Below, in pieces: positions 1-4,651 of a stretch of DNA of 6,223 nt. Source of the stretch: Patescibacteria group bacterium. Its GTDB lineage: Bacteria; Patescibacteriota; Minisyncoccia; Phycocordibacterales; UBA9973. The DNA lies in assembly GCA_018813625.1 (NCBI GenBank), contig JAHJBA010000005.1:1-6223 (forward strand), written 5' to 3'. The number at the start of each line of letters is the position of its first letter. Position 1 is the first letter of the stretch. A program made the translations under genes and the position numbers. The notes beneath the pieces were generated by a model, which did not search any database, had not been told where the DNA came from, and saw only the letters and a list, made by a program, of their open reading frames with translations.

Positions 1-14
1 AATTTAAGGAAAAG

Positions 15-395
15 ATGGAAAAGCTTACAGCAGTTCCAGAAGAAGCTGAAAAAGTACGCGTTATTGCGGGAGAAATGTTGAGTGAATTAATCTCAAAAAG
101 AAATCAAGCAAGAAAAGAAATAAGAGGAAAAATTTTTGTGCTTGTTATAATAATTTTATTTACTATATTTGCTGAAATAATGCTTTTTAGCAATCGTTTT
201 ACTTCTTTAAAAGATTTTAAATTATCTGGAGTCCTTGATATGATTAGTATCCTGCTTGCGGGAGTTGCTTTTAGTGTAAAAAAGATTATTGAGTTAATTC
301 AAAAACGTATTGAAGCGCAAAAAGCAGATTATGCAAAAAAAATAGAAGAATTAAAATTTAAAACAGCTGGAATAGAGCCAAAGAATATAAAATGA
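15..395 (+). CDS. Small two-helix membrane protein, function unknown (possibly the C-terminal part of a longer gene)
   Basis: I do not recognise this 126-residue protein. It has a charged helical N-terminus (1-38), a hydrophobic segment at 40-58 (IFVLVIIILFTIFAEIMLF), a short loop, a second hydrophobic segment at 71-88, and a Lys/Glu-rich probable coiled coil at 90-113. The charge pattern suggests a membrane hairpin with both ends in the cytoplasm. The ATG at 15 is preceded by AAGGA at 6-10, a plausible ribosome binding site with 4-base spacing. The reading frame, however, stays open to the left window edge, so the real start may lie upstream. GC is about 26% over 61-360, lower than the other genes here, which hints at recent acquisition. 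It ends at TGA 393-395 and is followed by a hairpin at 415-457 that may terminate it. The frame is likely real; the function is unassigned. Confidence 0.6.
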   Translation: MEKLTAVPEEAEKVRVIAGEMLSELISKRNQARKEIRGKIFVLVIIILFTIFAEIMLFSNRFTSLKDFKLSGVLDMISILLAGVAFSVKKIIELIQKRIEAQKADYAKKIEELKFKTAGIEPKNIK

Positions 396-414
396 AAAAA
401 TAGGAGACAATGAA

Positions 415-457
415 AAAAATCCACAAATAATCGAATGGAATTACTATGTGGATTTTT
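415..457 (+). terminator. A-tract/T-tract hairpin after the membrane protein gene
   Basis: AAAAATCCACA (415-425) and TGTGGATTTTT (447-457) are perfect 11-base inverted repeats around a 21-base loop, which can pair further (TAAT 428-431 with ATTA 440-443). A run of T follows the GC part on the plus strand and the same holds on the minus strand, so it could act as a terminator in both directions. The large loop and short GC core make it weaker than a textbook intrinsic terminator. Confidence 0.5.
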
Positions 458-489
458 GTTGCACAATATCCTTTTGGCGACACTAGTAT

Positions 490-530
490 GCAGAAAAATA
501 AACAAGCCCTCATCTTTTGATAAGGGCTTG
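490..530 (-). terminator. Intrinsic terminator, best read on the minus strand
   Basis: The hairpin arms are 503-514 and 519-530 around a 4-base loop at 515-518. Read on the minus strand it is CAAGCCCTTATC, AAAA, GATGAGGGCTTG: a 12-bp stem whose only irregularity is one T-G wobble, followed at once by TTTATTTTT (502-494). On the plus strand the wobble becomes a C-A mismatch and the T run starts only after about 7 bases, so the minus strand is favoured. It would end the transcript of the 84-residue gene at 710-964, leaving a 3' untranslated region of about 200 bases. It may also work weakly on plus-strand transcripts. Confidence 0.75.
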
Positions 531-557
531 AGTCAAATTTTTTCTCTTAGCAACGCC

Positions 558-584
558 AAACGCTGGAGAGAAAAACCAGCGTTT
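558..584. repeat. Perfect 9-bp inverted repeat
   Basis: AAACGCTGG (558-566) and CCAGCGTTT (576-584) pair perfectly around a 9-base loop. Neither strand has a T run directly after it, so I do not call it a terminator. It is the strongest single hairpin in the 541-700 region. Confidence 0.7.
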
Positions 585-625
585 TCAGGGAGGAAGGGTT
601 CTTGTTCTCTTAGATTTACCTTCAA

Positions 626-649
626 CGGATCGGCACAAAGCGGATCGGC
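626..649. repeat. Direct repeat CGGATCGGC, 15-base period
   Basis: CGGATCGGC occurs at 626-634 and again at 641-649, separated by ACAAAG, giving a 15-base period. It is GC-rich against an AT-rich background. It could be a protein-binding iteron or part of a folded RNA; two copies are too few to choose. Confidence 0.6.
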
Positions 650-709
650 TAAGAATAAATCGGAATTACCCCTTTAGTGAAAATTACTTTCCAACCTTGC
701 CTGAAATTG

Positions 710-964
710 TTAGTCAATAACCACACCACGAATTGGTGGTTCAATAATGGCATTCAGTTCTTTCATCGTGTTAAGGTATGCTTTTTCAAGCATGGCCTTA
801 ATGAAATCAGCGGCCTCTGTTACCGGTATGCCCATTTTTTTTGCCATATTATGGCATTCTCTCTTGATTTCAGATGGTATCAATTTAAGATTACCACCTT
901 TTTCAAGGTGTGCCTGTAAAACCTGCATGGCAATTGCATTTACTCTTTCTTCTGAAAGTGGCAT
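710..964 (-). CDS. Conserved-looking 84-residue helical protein, function unknown
   Basis: I cannot name this protein, though its style (LSEERVNAIAMQVLQAHLE start, SEIKRE, AKKMGIPVTEAADF) resembles short hypothetical proteins of Parcubacteria; that is memory, not a search result. It looks fully helical and soluble: helices near 3-20, 30-43 and 47-72, then a short tail ending in VVID. There are no membrane segments and no metal-binding motif. The start is well supported: AGGAGG (969-974) sits 4 bases before the ATG at 964-962, and a near-consensus promoter lies at 1007-1035. GC is about 40% over 721-960, a little above the operon upstream. It begins about 80 bases after the end of the glycerate kinase gene but has its own promoter. 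A palindrome at its predicted transcription start suggests regulation, perhaps by itself. The overlapping plus-strand frame at 747-1013 lacks such signals. Confidence 0.8.
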   Translation of the reverse strand: MPLSEERVNAIAMQVLQAHLEKGGNLKLIPSEIKRECHNMAKKMGIPVTEAADFIKAMLEKAYLNTMKELNAIIEPPIRGVVID

Positions 965-975
965 AAAACCTCCTT
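965..975 (-). promoter_or_regulatory. Strong Shine-Dalgarno site
   Basis: The minus strand reads AAGGAGG followed by TTTT and the ATG of the 84-residue gene. It is the only full-strength Shine-Dalgarno sequence in the window. The five operon genes upstream have none. Confidence 0.85.
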
Positions 976-979
976 TTTT

Positions 980-1012
980 AATAGGAACAACTTTATTCCT
1001 ATTTTTAGGATA
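980..1012 (-). promoter_or_regulatory. Operator-like palindromes at the transcription start
   Basis: AATAGGAA (980-987) and TTCCTATT (996-1003) are perfect inverted repeats around 8 bases. A further TAGGA at 1006-1010 forms a second overlapping dyad with TCCTA at 998-1002 (one shared half-site). The predicted transcription start falls inside the first dyad and the second touches the -10 box, the classic position for a repressor. A 5' mRNA hairpin controlling translation is the alternative. The binding protein is unknown. Confidence 0.5.
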
Positions 1013-1035
1013 GCATATTTATAGTGATTTGTCAA
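1007..1035 (-). promoter_or_regulatory. Sigma-70-type promoter of the 84-residue gene
   Basis: On the minus strand a perfect -35 box TTGACA (1035-1030) is followed by a 17-base spacer and TATCCT (1012-1007), with TGC just before it matching an extended -10. The expected start of transcription is near position 1000. The -35 box begins only about 11 bases after the stop codon of the glycerate kinase gene, so the small gene can be expressed independently of the operon. Confidence 0.8.
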
Positions 1036-1046
1036 TAGATATACTT

Positions 1047-2321
1047 TTATTTTCTTCTTAGCAAAATCATCAAATCAGAGACATTTGCGCCCGTTGGACC
1101 AGTCATGATCATATCACCGGATTTTTGAAATATAGGATAAGCATCAAAACGGTCAATGTAATCGTCCAGGTCAAGACCCAATTTTTCAACTTTTTCAATA
1201 GTATTTTTATCAACAATAGCACCCGCCGAATCGCTATTATCCATGCCATCCGATGCAAGGGGCAGAAAGACAGAATTGTCGTCTATAAGGCCCATTTTGA
1301 GCGTTTTAAGCGCCATATAGAGATTCCTGCCACCGCTTCCGCCTTTTGTTTTAACCTCCAATTTAGGCTCCCCTGCAGCAATAATTGCTGTACCATCTTT
1401 TTGAGAAGAAAAAATCTTTTTCAACGACTCATCAACTTCATCATATAAATCAGTAGAAATAATATTTGGCTCTAACCCCAGCTCTTTAGATTTTAGAGCC
1501 ATGGCTTCTACTGCTATTTTGTTTGATACAAGAATAAAATTCTGAACTTTTTCAAAATATTTATCATCTTTAGGAGTTTCTATTAACTCAAAATTTCCCA
1601 AATCAGAATCTTTTATTACTTTTTTAACATCATCAGTTGTTGTTTCATCTTTATATGTTGGACCAGAAGCGACATCCTGAAATCTATCCCCTGGAACATC
1701 AGAAAAAATAATGCCAATTACAGTTGCCGGATAAGCAACTTTTGCCAAACCTCCCCCTTTAAGCAAAGAAAGATGCTTCCTGATCATATTCATCTCGGTT
1801 ATGGTTTTTCCACTTTTCAAAAAAACATCATAAAGTTTCCTTCCCTGTTCGCATTCATTTTCTGGATAGCACAAAAGAGCAGATCCGCCTCCAGAAACAA
1901 TCGAGATAACAAGATCATCTTCTTTAGAATTATTAACCATATCAAAAATTTTTTTACCCGCTTCTATGTTTACTTCGGACGGCCTCGGATGAGTGCCAGC
2001 AAAAGTTTCAATATAATCACAAGTTATTTTTTTAAGACCGATGACAGCTCCTTCTGTTATTTTATCTCCTAATATTTTTTCTAAGGCACAAGCAGCTTCA
2101 CAGGAAGCCTTCCCAAAACCAACAACTTTTATTTTTTTAAATTTTGAAAGGTCAAATTTTTCTCCCTTTATGCTTAAAATATTATTATCAATTTTTATTG
2201 AATCTAATACAACTTGTTCTGTATTTATTGCATTAAGTCCTGCCTCGGCAACCTCAAGTGCCAATCTGCGATTTTCTGTCACAGCTAACTCATCAAAATT
2301 TTTAATCCATCTTTTTTCCAT
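1047..2321 (-). CDS. Glycerate 2-kinase (GckA/TtuD type, DUF4147-MOFRL family)
   Basis: This cytoplasmic enzyme family phosphorylates D-glycerate with ATP, usually to 2-phosphoglycerate, feeding lower glycolysis. The 424 residues match the usual family length. The N-terminal DUF4147 domain shows GFGKAS (68-73), HPRPS (111-115), SGGGSALL (143-150), the signature MNMIRKHLSLLKGGGLA (177-193), SDVPGD (207-212) and SGPT (219-222). The C-terminal MOFRL domain shows GGSGGRN (327-333), ASDGMDNSDSAGA (356-368) and TGPTGANVSDL (407-417). Lys71 and Arg332 are the probable active-site residues by analogy with characterised members. The ATG at 2321 lies 4 bases after the stop of the dehydrogenase gene and has no Shine-Dalgarno, so translational coupling is likely. 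It is the last gene of the operon; I see no terminator between its stop (1047-1049) and the next promoter. The family is secure, but 2- versus 3-phosphorylation is inferred from the family. Confidence 0.95.
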   Translation of the reverse strand: MEKRWIKNFDELAVTENRRLALEVAEAGLNAINTEQVVLDSIKIDNNILSIKGEKFDLSKFKKIKVVGFGKASCEAACALEKILGDKITEGAVIGLKKITCDYIETFAGTHPRPSEVNIEAGKKIFDMVNNSKEDDLVISIVSGGGSALLCYPENECEQGRKLYDVFLKSGKTITEMNMIRKHLSLLKGGGLAKVAYPATVIGIIFSDVPGDRFQDVASGPTYKDETTTDDVKKVIKDSDLGNFELIETPKDDKYFEKVQNFILVSNKIAVEAMALKSKELGLEPNIISTDLYDEVDESLKKIFSSQKDGTAIIAAGEPKLEVKTKGGSGGRNLYMALKTLKMGLIDDNSVFLPLASDGMDNSDSAGAIVDKNTIEKVEKLGLDLDDYIDRFDAYPIFQKSGDMIMTGPTGANVSDLMILLRRK

Positions 2322-2325
2322 ATTT

Positions 2326-3336
2326 CTAATTAACTAAATTTTGCGGATTACCTGTCATAAACGCAGTGATATTTTCTGCTGTTGTCTTTAAAATTCCCTC
2401 CTCCGCCTCTTTAGAATAAAATGCAACATGGGGAGTAACAATAACATTTGGCATATCAATTAAGACACGATCTTCCAAAAGTATTTTGTAATCTTCGATT
2501 TTTTTAGCGTTATCTGCATAGGCTAGAATCTCAAACTCATCTTTCAACTCTCTCTCCCCTTCCATCACATCAAGTCCTGCCCCAGCTATAATTTTCTCCT
2601 TAAGCCCCCAAATGAGTGCATCCGTATCTATTAATTCTCCTCTGGCAGTATTTATCAGATAAACACCCTTTTTCATCAGTGATATATTTTCCTTATTAAT
2701 TAGATGATGATTTTCTTTGGTATATGGGGCATGCAAGCTTATAACATCAGACTCCGACAATACTTCGTTTAAAGTTTTATATACAAAGTTGTTTTCTTTT
2801 GCAAAATTCAAATCTGGATATAGATCATAAGCTATGACATTCATGCCAAAACCCTTCGCTATTTTCACAGTATTTTTGCCAATTTTTCCCACACCAATCA
2901 CCCCAATCGTTTTTCCAAACAAATCAAAACCCTGTAAATCAAAAATGGAAAAATCTGCTCCTTCTCGTAATTTATGATATGCATCATAAGTTTTTCTAGA
3001 AAGATTCAGCAAAAGCGCAAAGGCAAATTCTGCTACAGTGTGAGAGCCATAGGCTGGCACATTTGATACTTTTATTCCTTTTTCTTTACAATAGTTAACA
3101 TCAATATGATCAAAGCCAACTGAGCGCGTGACTATAAGCTTAAGACTAGGCAATGCGTCAATAATATTTTTATTTATTTCTGAATTTATAAAAACAGAAA
3201 TTATCTCAGCGTTTAGGGCCTTCTCTGTATTTTCTTCTGTTAATTTTTCCTCCAAAAAAGAAACATCCGCATCGCCAACCATGCGGGTTAATATCTCTTG
3301 TTCTATTTTGGGCACTTCAAATAATACAATTTTCAT
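2326..3336 (-). CDS. D-2-hydroxyacid dehydrogenase, D-lactate dehydrogenase-like
   Basis: This NAD-dependent cytoplasmic enzyme interconverts a 2-keto acid and a D-2-hydroxy acid. Its 336 residues fit the family. The substrate-binding domain includes RSVGFDHID (71-79) and VPAYGSHTVAEFAFALLL (93-110). The Rossmann domain carries GVIGVGKIG (145-153) with acidic Asp171 after the second strand, which points to NAD rather than NADP. The catalytic set is complete: Arg232 (NTARGELIDTDAL), Glu261 (GLDVMEGE) and His303 (TPHVAFYS). The H-x-AFY pattern and the insert between 262 and 295 are typical of the D-lactate dehydrogenase/VanH branch. Its neighbour, glycerate kinase, would instead fit hydroxypyruvate or tartronate-semialdehyde reduction, so the substrate is open. 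The ATG at 3336 lies 15 bases after the DUF167 stop, with no Shine-Dalgarno and a possible promoter just upstream. Confidence 0.93.
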   Translation of the reverse strand: MKIVLFEVPKIEQEILTRMVGDADVSFLEEKLTEENTEKALNAEIISVFINSEINKNIIDALPSLKLIVTRSVGFDHIDVNYCKEKGIKVSNVPAYGSHTVAEFAFALLLNLSRKTYDAYHKLREGADFSIFDLQGFDLFGKTIGVIGVGKIGKNTVKIAKGFGMNVIAYDLYPDLNFAKENNFVYKTLNEVLSESDVISLHAPYTKENHHLINKENISLMKKGVYLINTARGELIDTDALIWGLKEKIIAGAGLDVMEGERELKDEFEILAYADNAKKIEDYKILLEDRVLIDMPNVIVTPHVAFYSKEAEEGILKTTAENITAFMTGNPQNLVN

Positions 3337-3342
3337 ATTTAT

Positions 3343-3372
3343 AGTATATCATTATTCAACATCAACAGCCAA
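3343..3372 (-). promoter_or_regulatory. Possible internal promoter giving a nearly leaderless dehydrogenase mRNA
   Basis: On the minus strand TTGGCT (3372-3367), an 18-base spacer and TATACT (3348-3343) lie at the end of the DUF167 gene. The -10 box ends 6 bases before the ATG, so transcription would start at or next to the start codon. The -35 box matches only partly, and such -10 sequences are common by chance in AT-rich DNA. Confidence 0.3.
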
Positions 3373-3585
3373 AAGTTTGCGTGGGTGATGGTGTCCATTT
3401 ACTATTCTTACCGTATTTATGGGCACCTTGAGATGTCTAGCTACAAGCTCAATCACTTTCCTATTTGCCATATTTTTATCCGCTTTTTCTTTCACTAAGA
3501 CCTCAAAGTGATCCAGGGTCTTTATAATAAAATTCTCTTTTTTCGAACCAGCCGTCACGTCAATTTTTACATACCTTATTGACAT
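3352..3585 (-). CDS. DUF167/YggU-family protein
   Basis: This is a 77-residue cytoplasmic protein of the DUF167 (UPF0235, YggU) family, whose biochemical role is not established. Family features are the start strand YVKIDVTAGSKKE (5-17), a FEVLVKEKADKNMAN segment (27-41) matching the usual VRVxAPPxDGKAN region, a helix VIELVARHLKVP (44-55), and VRIVNGHHHPRKLLAV (59-74), matching the family VxIxxGxxSRxKxxxI end. HHHP replaces the usual TSR-type turn, a small departure. The proline-rich PPxDG part is also changed to EKADKNM, so it is a divergent member. Its ATG directly abuts the TAA of the preceding membrane protein gene, with no gap and no Shine-Dalgarno, so it is surely in the same operon. 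The family is well supported; no function can be assigned. Confidence 0.85.
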   Translation of the reverse strand: MSIRYVKIDVTAGSKKENFIIKTLDHFEVLVKEKADKNMANRKVIELVARHLKVPINTVRIVNGHHHPRKLLAVDVE

Positions 3586-4065
3586 TTAACTTAAAAAAAC
3601 TTTATTTATTACAGACCCCAAATAATTGGCCAAAACTATAACGATTGCAGAAATTAATAAATGTTCAGAAATTACATGGAATGGTTTTTGACTTGTTTCT
3701 TTCGCAATTAAAAAACTGGCTAAGGTTATCAAAATAATTCCCCAAATTATTCCAACTATTATGGCAATTTTTAAACTAAAAAATAAAACAGGTATAACAA
3801 AAGACAGGGCAAAAATAAATTTAAATAAAAAAGTTGAAATAGTTGCTGCCCAAATTTCTTTTTGAGAGGATGTATTCTCTGCCTCTTTGGAAATATGAAT
3901 TCCAAACGCATCGGAAAAAGCATCCGCCACGGCAATGGTTAAAATTCCAGCAATGACTGCTAATTTCAAATGTGTACTGGAATTCAGTCCCACCATCAAC
4001 CCTAACGTGGTAATAACCCCTGATGTTAAGCCAAAATTCAAGCCTACTTTTATAGCTTTTCTCAT
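3586..4065 (-). CDS. VIT1/CCC1-like integral membrane protein, reduced form
   Basis: The protein has 159 residues and about five hydrophobic segments (roughly 10-27, 35-57, 73-96, 98-120 and 131-156). It resembles the VIT1/CCC1 family, whose known members export Fe2+ or Mn2+ from the cytosol. The first helix GLNFGLTSGVITTLGLMVGL (8-27) matches the family GxxDGxxxxxGLVxG pattern, and ADAFSDAFGIHISKEAE (47-63) takes the place of the second-helix LSMAxGEYxS motif. The aspartates at 48 and 52 and the glutamate at 61 could bind metal. The cytosolic metal-binding helical domain of plant and yeast VIT1 is missing, and the usual Met/Glu residues are changed, so transport of iron or manganese is only a guess. 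The ATG at 4065 overlaps the TGA of the ftsB-like gene (ATGA), and the stop abuts the DUF167 start, so this is a mid-operon gene. Confidence 0.7.
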   Translation of the reverse strand: MRKAIKVGLNFGLTSGVITTLGLMVGLNSSTHLKLAVIAGILTIAVADAFSDAFGIHISKEAENTSSQKEIWAATISTFLFKFIFALSFVIPVLFFSLKIAIIVGIIWGIILITLASFLIAKETSQKPFHVISEHLLISAIVIVLANYLGSVINKVFLS

Positions 4066-4445
4066 ATATTTTTAAATAAATTTTTTAAAAAAGGAAAAAA
4101 AGATTTTTTTTCCGAATTTTCTACATTCTCGTTTAGGTTCTTGTCTTCAACAATTATAATCATTTCTTCGCCTTCTTTTGCCAATCCAAATCTATCCCTA
4201 ATGCTTTCCTCAATCCCCTTGCTTGTGTTTAGATTGGCAATATCAAGTAATAAATTCTCTTTTTCTATTTGTAATTCTAATGCTTTGTTTTCTGCTATCC
4301 TTCTATTTTTAATCGTATCTTGCATTTTGCCAGCTAGCTCAACCATGCTCCAGGAAAAAACAACAATTAGAAACCCTAATAAAAATAAAACAAACCTCGA
4401 TTGCAGAATAATTTTATGTCTGCTTTTTTTTTGAAAACTCTTCAT
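4062..4445 (-). CDS. FtsB/DivIC-family cell-division protein
   Basis: FtsB/DivIC proteins are single-pass divisome subunits that bind FtsL and FtsQ/DivIB and help activate septal cell-wall synthesis. From the ATG at 4445 the protein has 127 residues: a basic cytoplasmic start (KSFQKKSRHK), one membrane helix at about 17-37, an external coiled coil at about 38-74 rich in Glu, Lys and Leu, and the family C-terminal motif RFGLAKEGEEMIII (about 85-98), followed by a variable basic tail. I chose ATG 4445 over the TTG at 4469 because the FQxK start resembles other short CPR versions as I remember them and the extra residues add nothing; neither start has a Shine-Dalgarno. It is the first gene of the operon, and its stop overlaps the VIT1-like start by 4 bases. 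A promoter with a perfect TATAAT box lies upstream at 4479-4509. Confidence 0.88.
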   Translation of the reverse strand: MKSFQKKSRHKIILQSRFVLFLLGFLIVVFSWSMVELAGKMQDTIKNRRIAENKALELQIEKENLLLDIANLNTSKGIEESIRDRFGLAKEGEEMIIIVEDKNLNENVENSEKKSFFPFLKNLFKNI

Positions 4446-4478
4446 TATATGGTAATATAATTGTATCAATAAACGAGG

Positions 4479-4509
4479 ATTATAAGCAAACTATTTTGCT
4501 TGATGTCTA
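4479..4509 (-). promoter_or_regulatory. Promoter of the ftsB-led operon, long spacer
   Basis: The minus strand shows a perfect TATAAT (4484-4479). The best -35 match is TAGACA (4509-4504), which gives an unusually long 19-base spacer. Transcription would start near 4472, leaving about 27 bases before the chosen ATG at 4445. The spacer holds most of the dyad at 4484-4501. Confidence 0.55.
4484..4501. promoter_or_regulatory. 18-bp dyad between divergent genes
   Basis: AAGCAAA, CTAT, TTTGCTT is a perfect 7+4+7 inverted repeat. It fills the spacer of the leftward operon promoter and touches the -35 box of the rightward promoter, so one bound protein could affect both. A dyad inside a 19-base spacer is the arrangement used by MerR-family activators, but no MerR-type gene is visible here. 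Confidence 0.5.
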
Positions 4510-4528
4510 AGTACAATTGATGTATAGT
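4500..4528 (+). promoter_or_regulatory. Divergent promoter of the 35-residue membrane protein
   Basis: TTGATG (4500-4505), a 17-base spacer and TATAGT (4523-4528) fit a sigma-70 promoter. The predicted start near 4535 is only about 3 bases before the ATG at 4538, so the mRNA would be almost leaderless. Its -35 box overlaps the -35 box of the leftward promoter. Confidence 0.5.
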
Positions 4529-4537
4529 AATTTATCT

Positions 4538-4645
4538 ATGCTTTTCGATAAAAAAAATCAAAAGAAAATACGAATTATTTGGTCTGTTGTCTGCGTACTA
4601 ATCATAGTTAGCATGATCCTGTTGTATTCTCCAATATTTCGTTAA
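4538..4645 (+). CDS. 35-residue single-pass membrane microprotein
   Basis: This short frame (ATG 4538, TAA 4643-4645) encodes a basic N-terminus (MLFDKKNQKKIR), one strong hydrophobic helix at about 13-30 (IIWSVVCVLIIVSMILLY) and the tail SPIFR. The Lys/Arg-rich start predicts an N-in, C-out single-pass protein. I do not recognise a named family, although small proteins of this design seem familiar from Parcubacteria. Support comes from its well-formed layout, a plausible promoter 10 bases upstream, and its fit in the otherwise empty gap between the divergent ftsB operon and the convergent lepA, whose stop is only 6 bases away. There is no Shine-Dalgarno, as for the ftsB operon genes. It could still be a chance frame; size alone would make most annotation pipelines skip it. 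Confidence 0.6.
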   Translation: MLFDKKNQKKIRIIWSVVCVLIIVSMILLYSPIFR

Positions 4646-4651
4646 ACTAAG

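Larger units (their letters stand above)
541..700. other. Non-coding stretch with nested repeats, possible structured RNA
   Basis: No convincing gene lies between 396 and 709. This part has about 46% GC over 541-660, well above its surroundings. It holds a perfect 9-bp hairpin (AAACGCTGG 558-566 with CCAGCGTTT 576-584), a 5-bp stem (593-597 with 619-623), a possible 7-bp long-range stem (TCTTAGC 545-551 with GCTAAGA 648-654), the 9-base direct repeat TTCTCTTAG (542-550 and 605-613), and a tandem-like repeat at 626-649. On the minus strand it is the 3' region of the 84-residue gene, just before the terminator at 490-530. It could be a structured 3' UTR, a small RNA, or the remnant of a mobile element. 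The sequence alone does not decide. Confidence 0.35.

Noticed and set aside
290..518. 48-codon minus-strand frame starting inside the terminator hairpin at about 518
   Set aside because: Its ATG lies in the terminator stem, it lacks a ribosome binding site and runs antisense into the 126-residue gene.
435..677. Plus-strand open frame of 80 codons in the non-coding stretch
   Set aside because: It runs through two hairpins and both direct repeats, has no ribosome binding site, and its protein has irregular composition with no family resemblance.
747..1013. Plus-strand frame of 88 codons opposite the 84-residue gene
   Set aside because: It is antisense to a gene with a strong promoter and Shine-Dalgarno and has no start signals of its own; the same applies to the frame at 677-919.
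4446..4469. TTG at 4469 as the start of the ftsB-like gene
   Set aside because: It adds eight residues with no family support, while ATG 4445 gives the expected basic FQxK start. It would be nearly leaderless from the predicted promoter, so it is not fully excluded.
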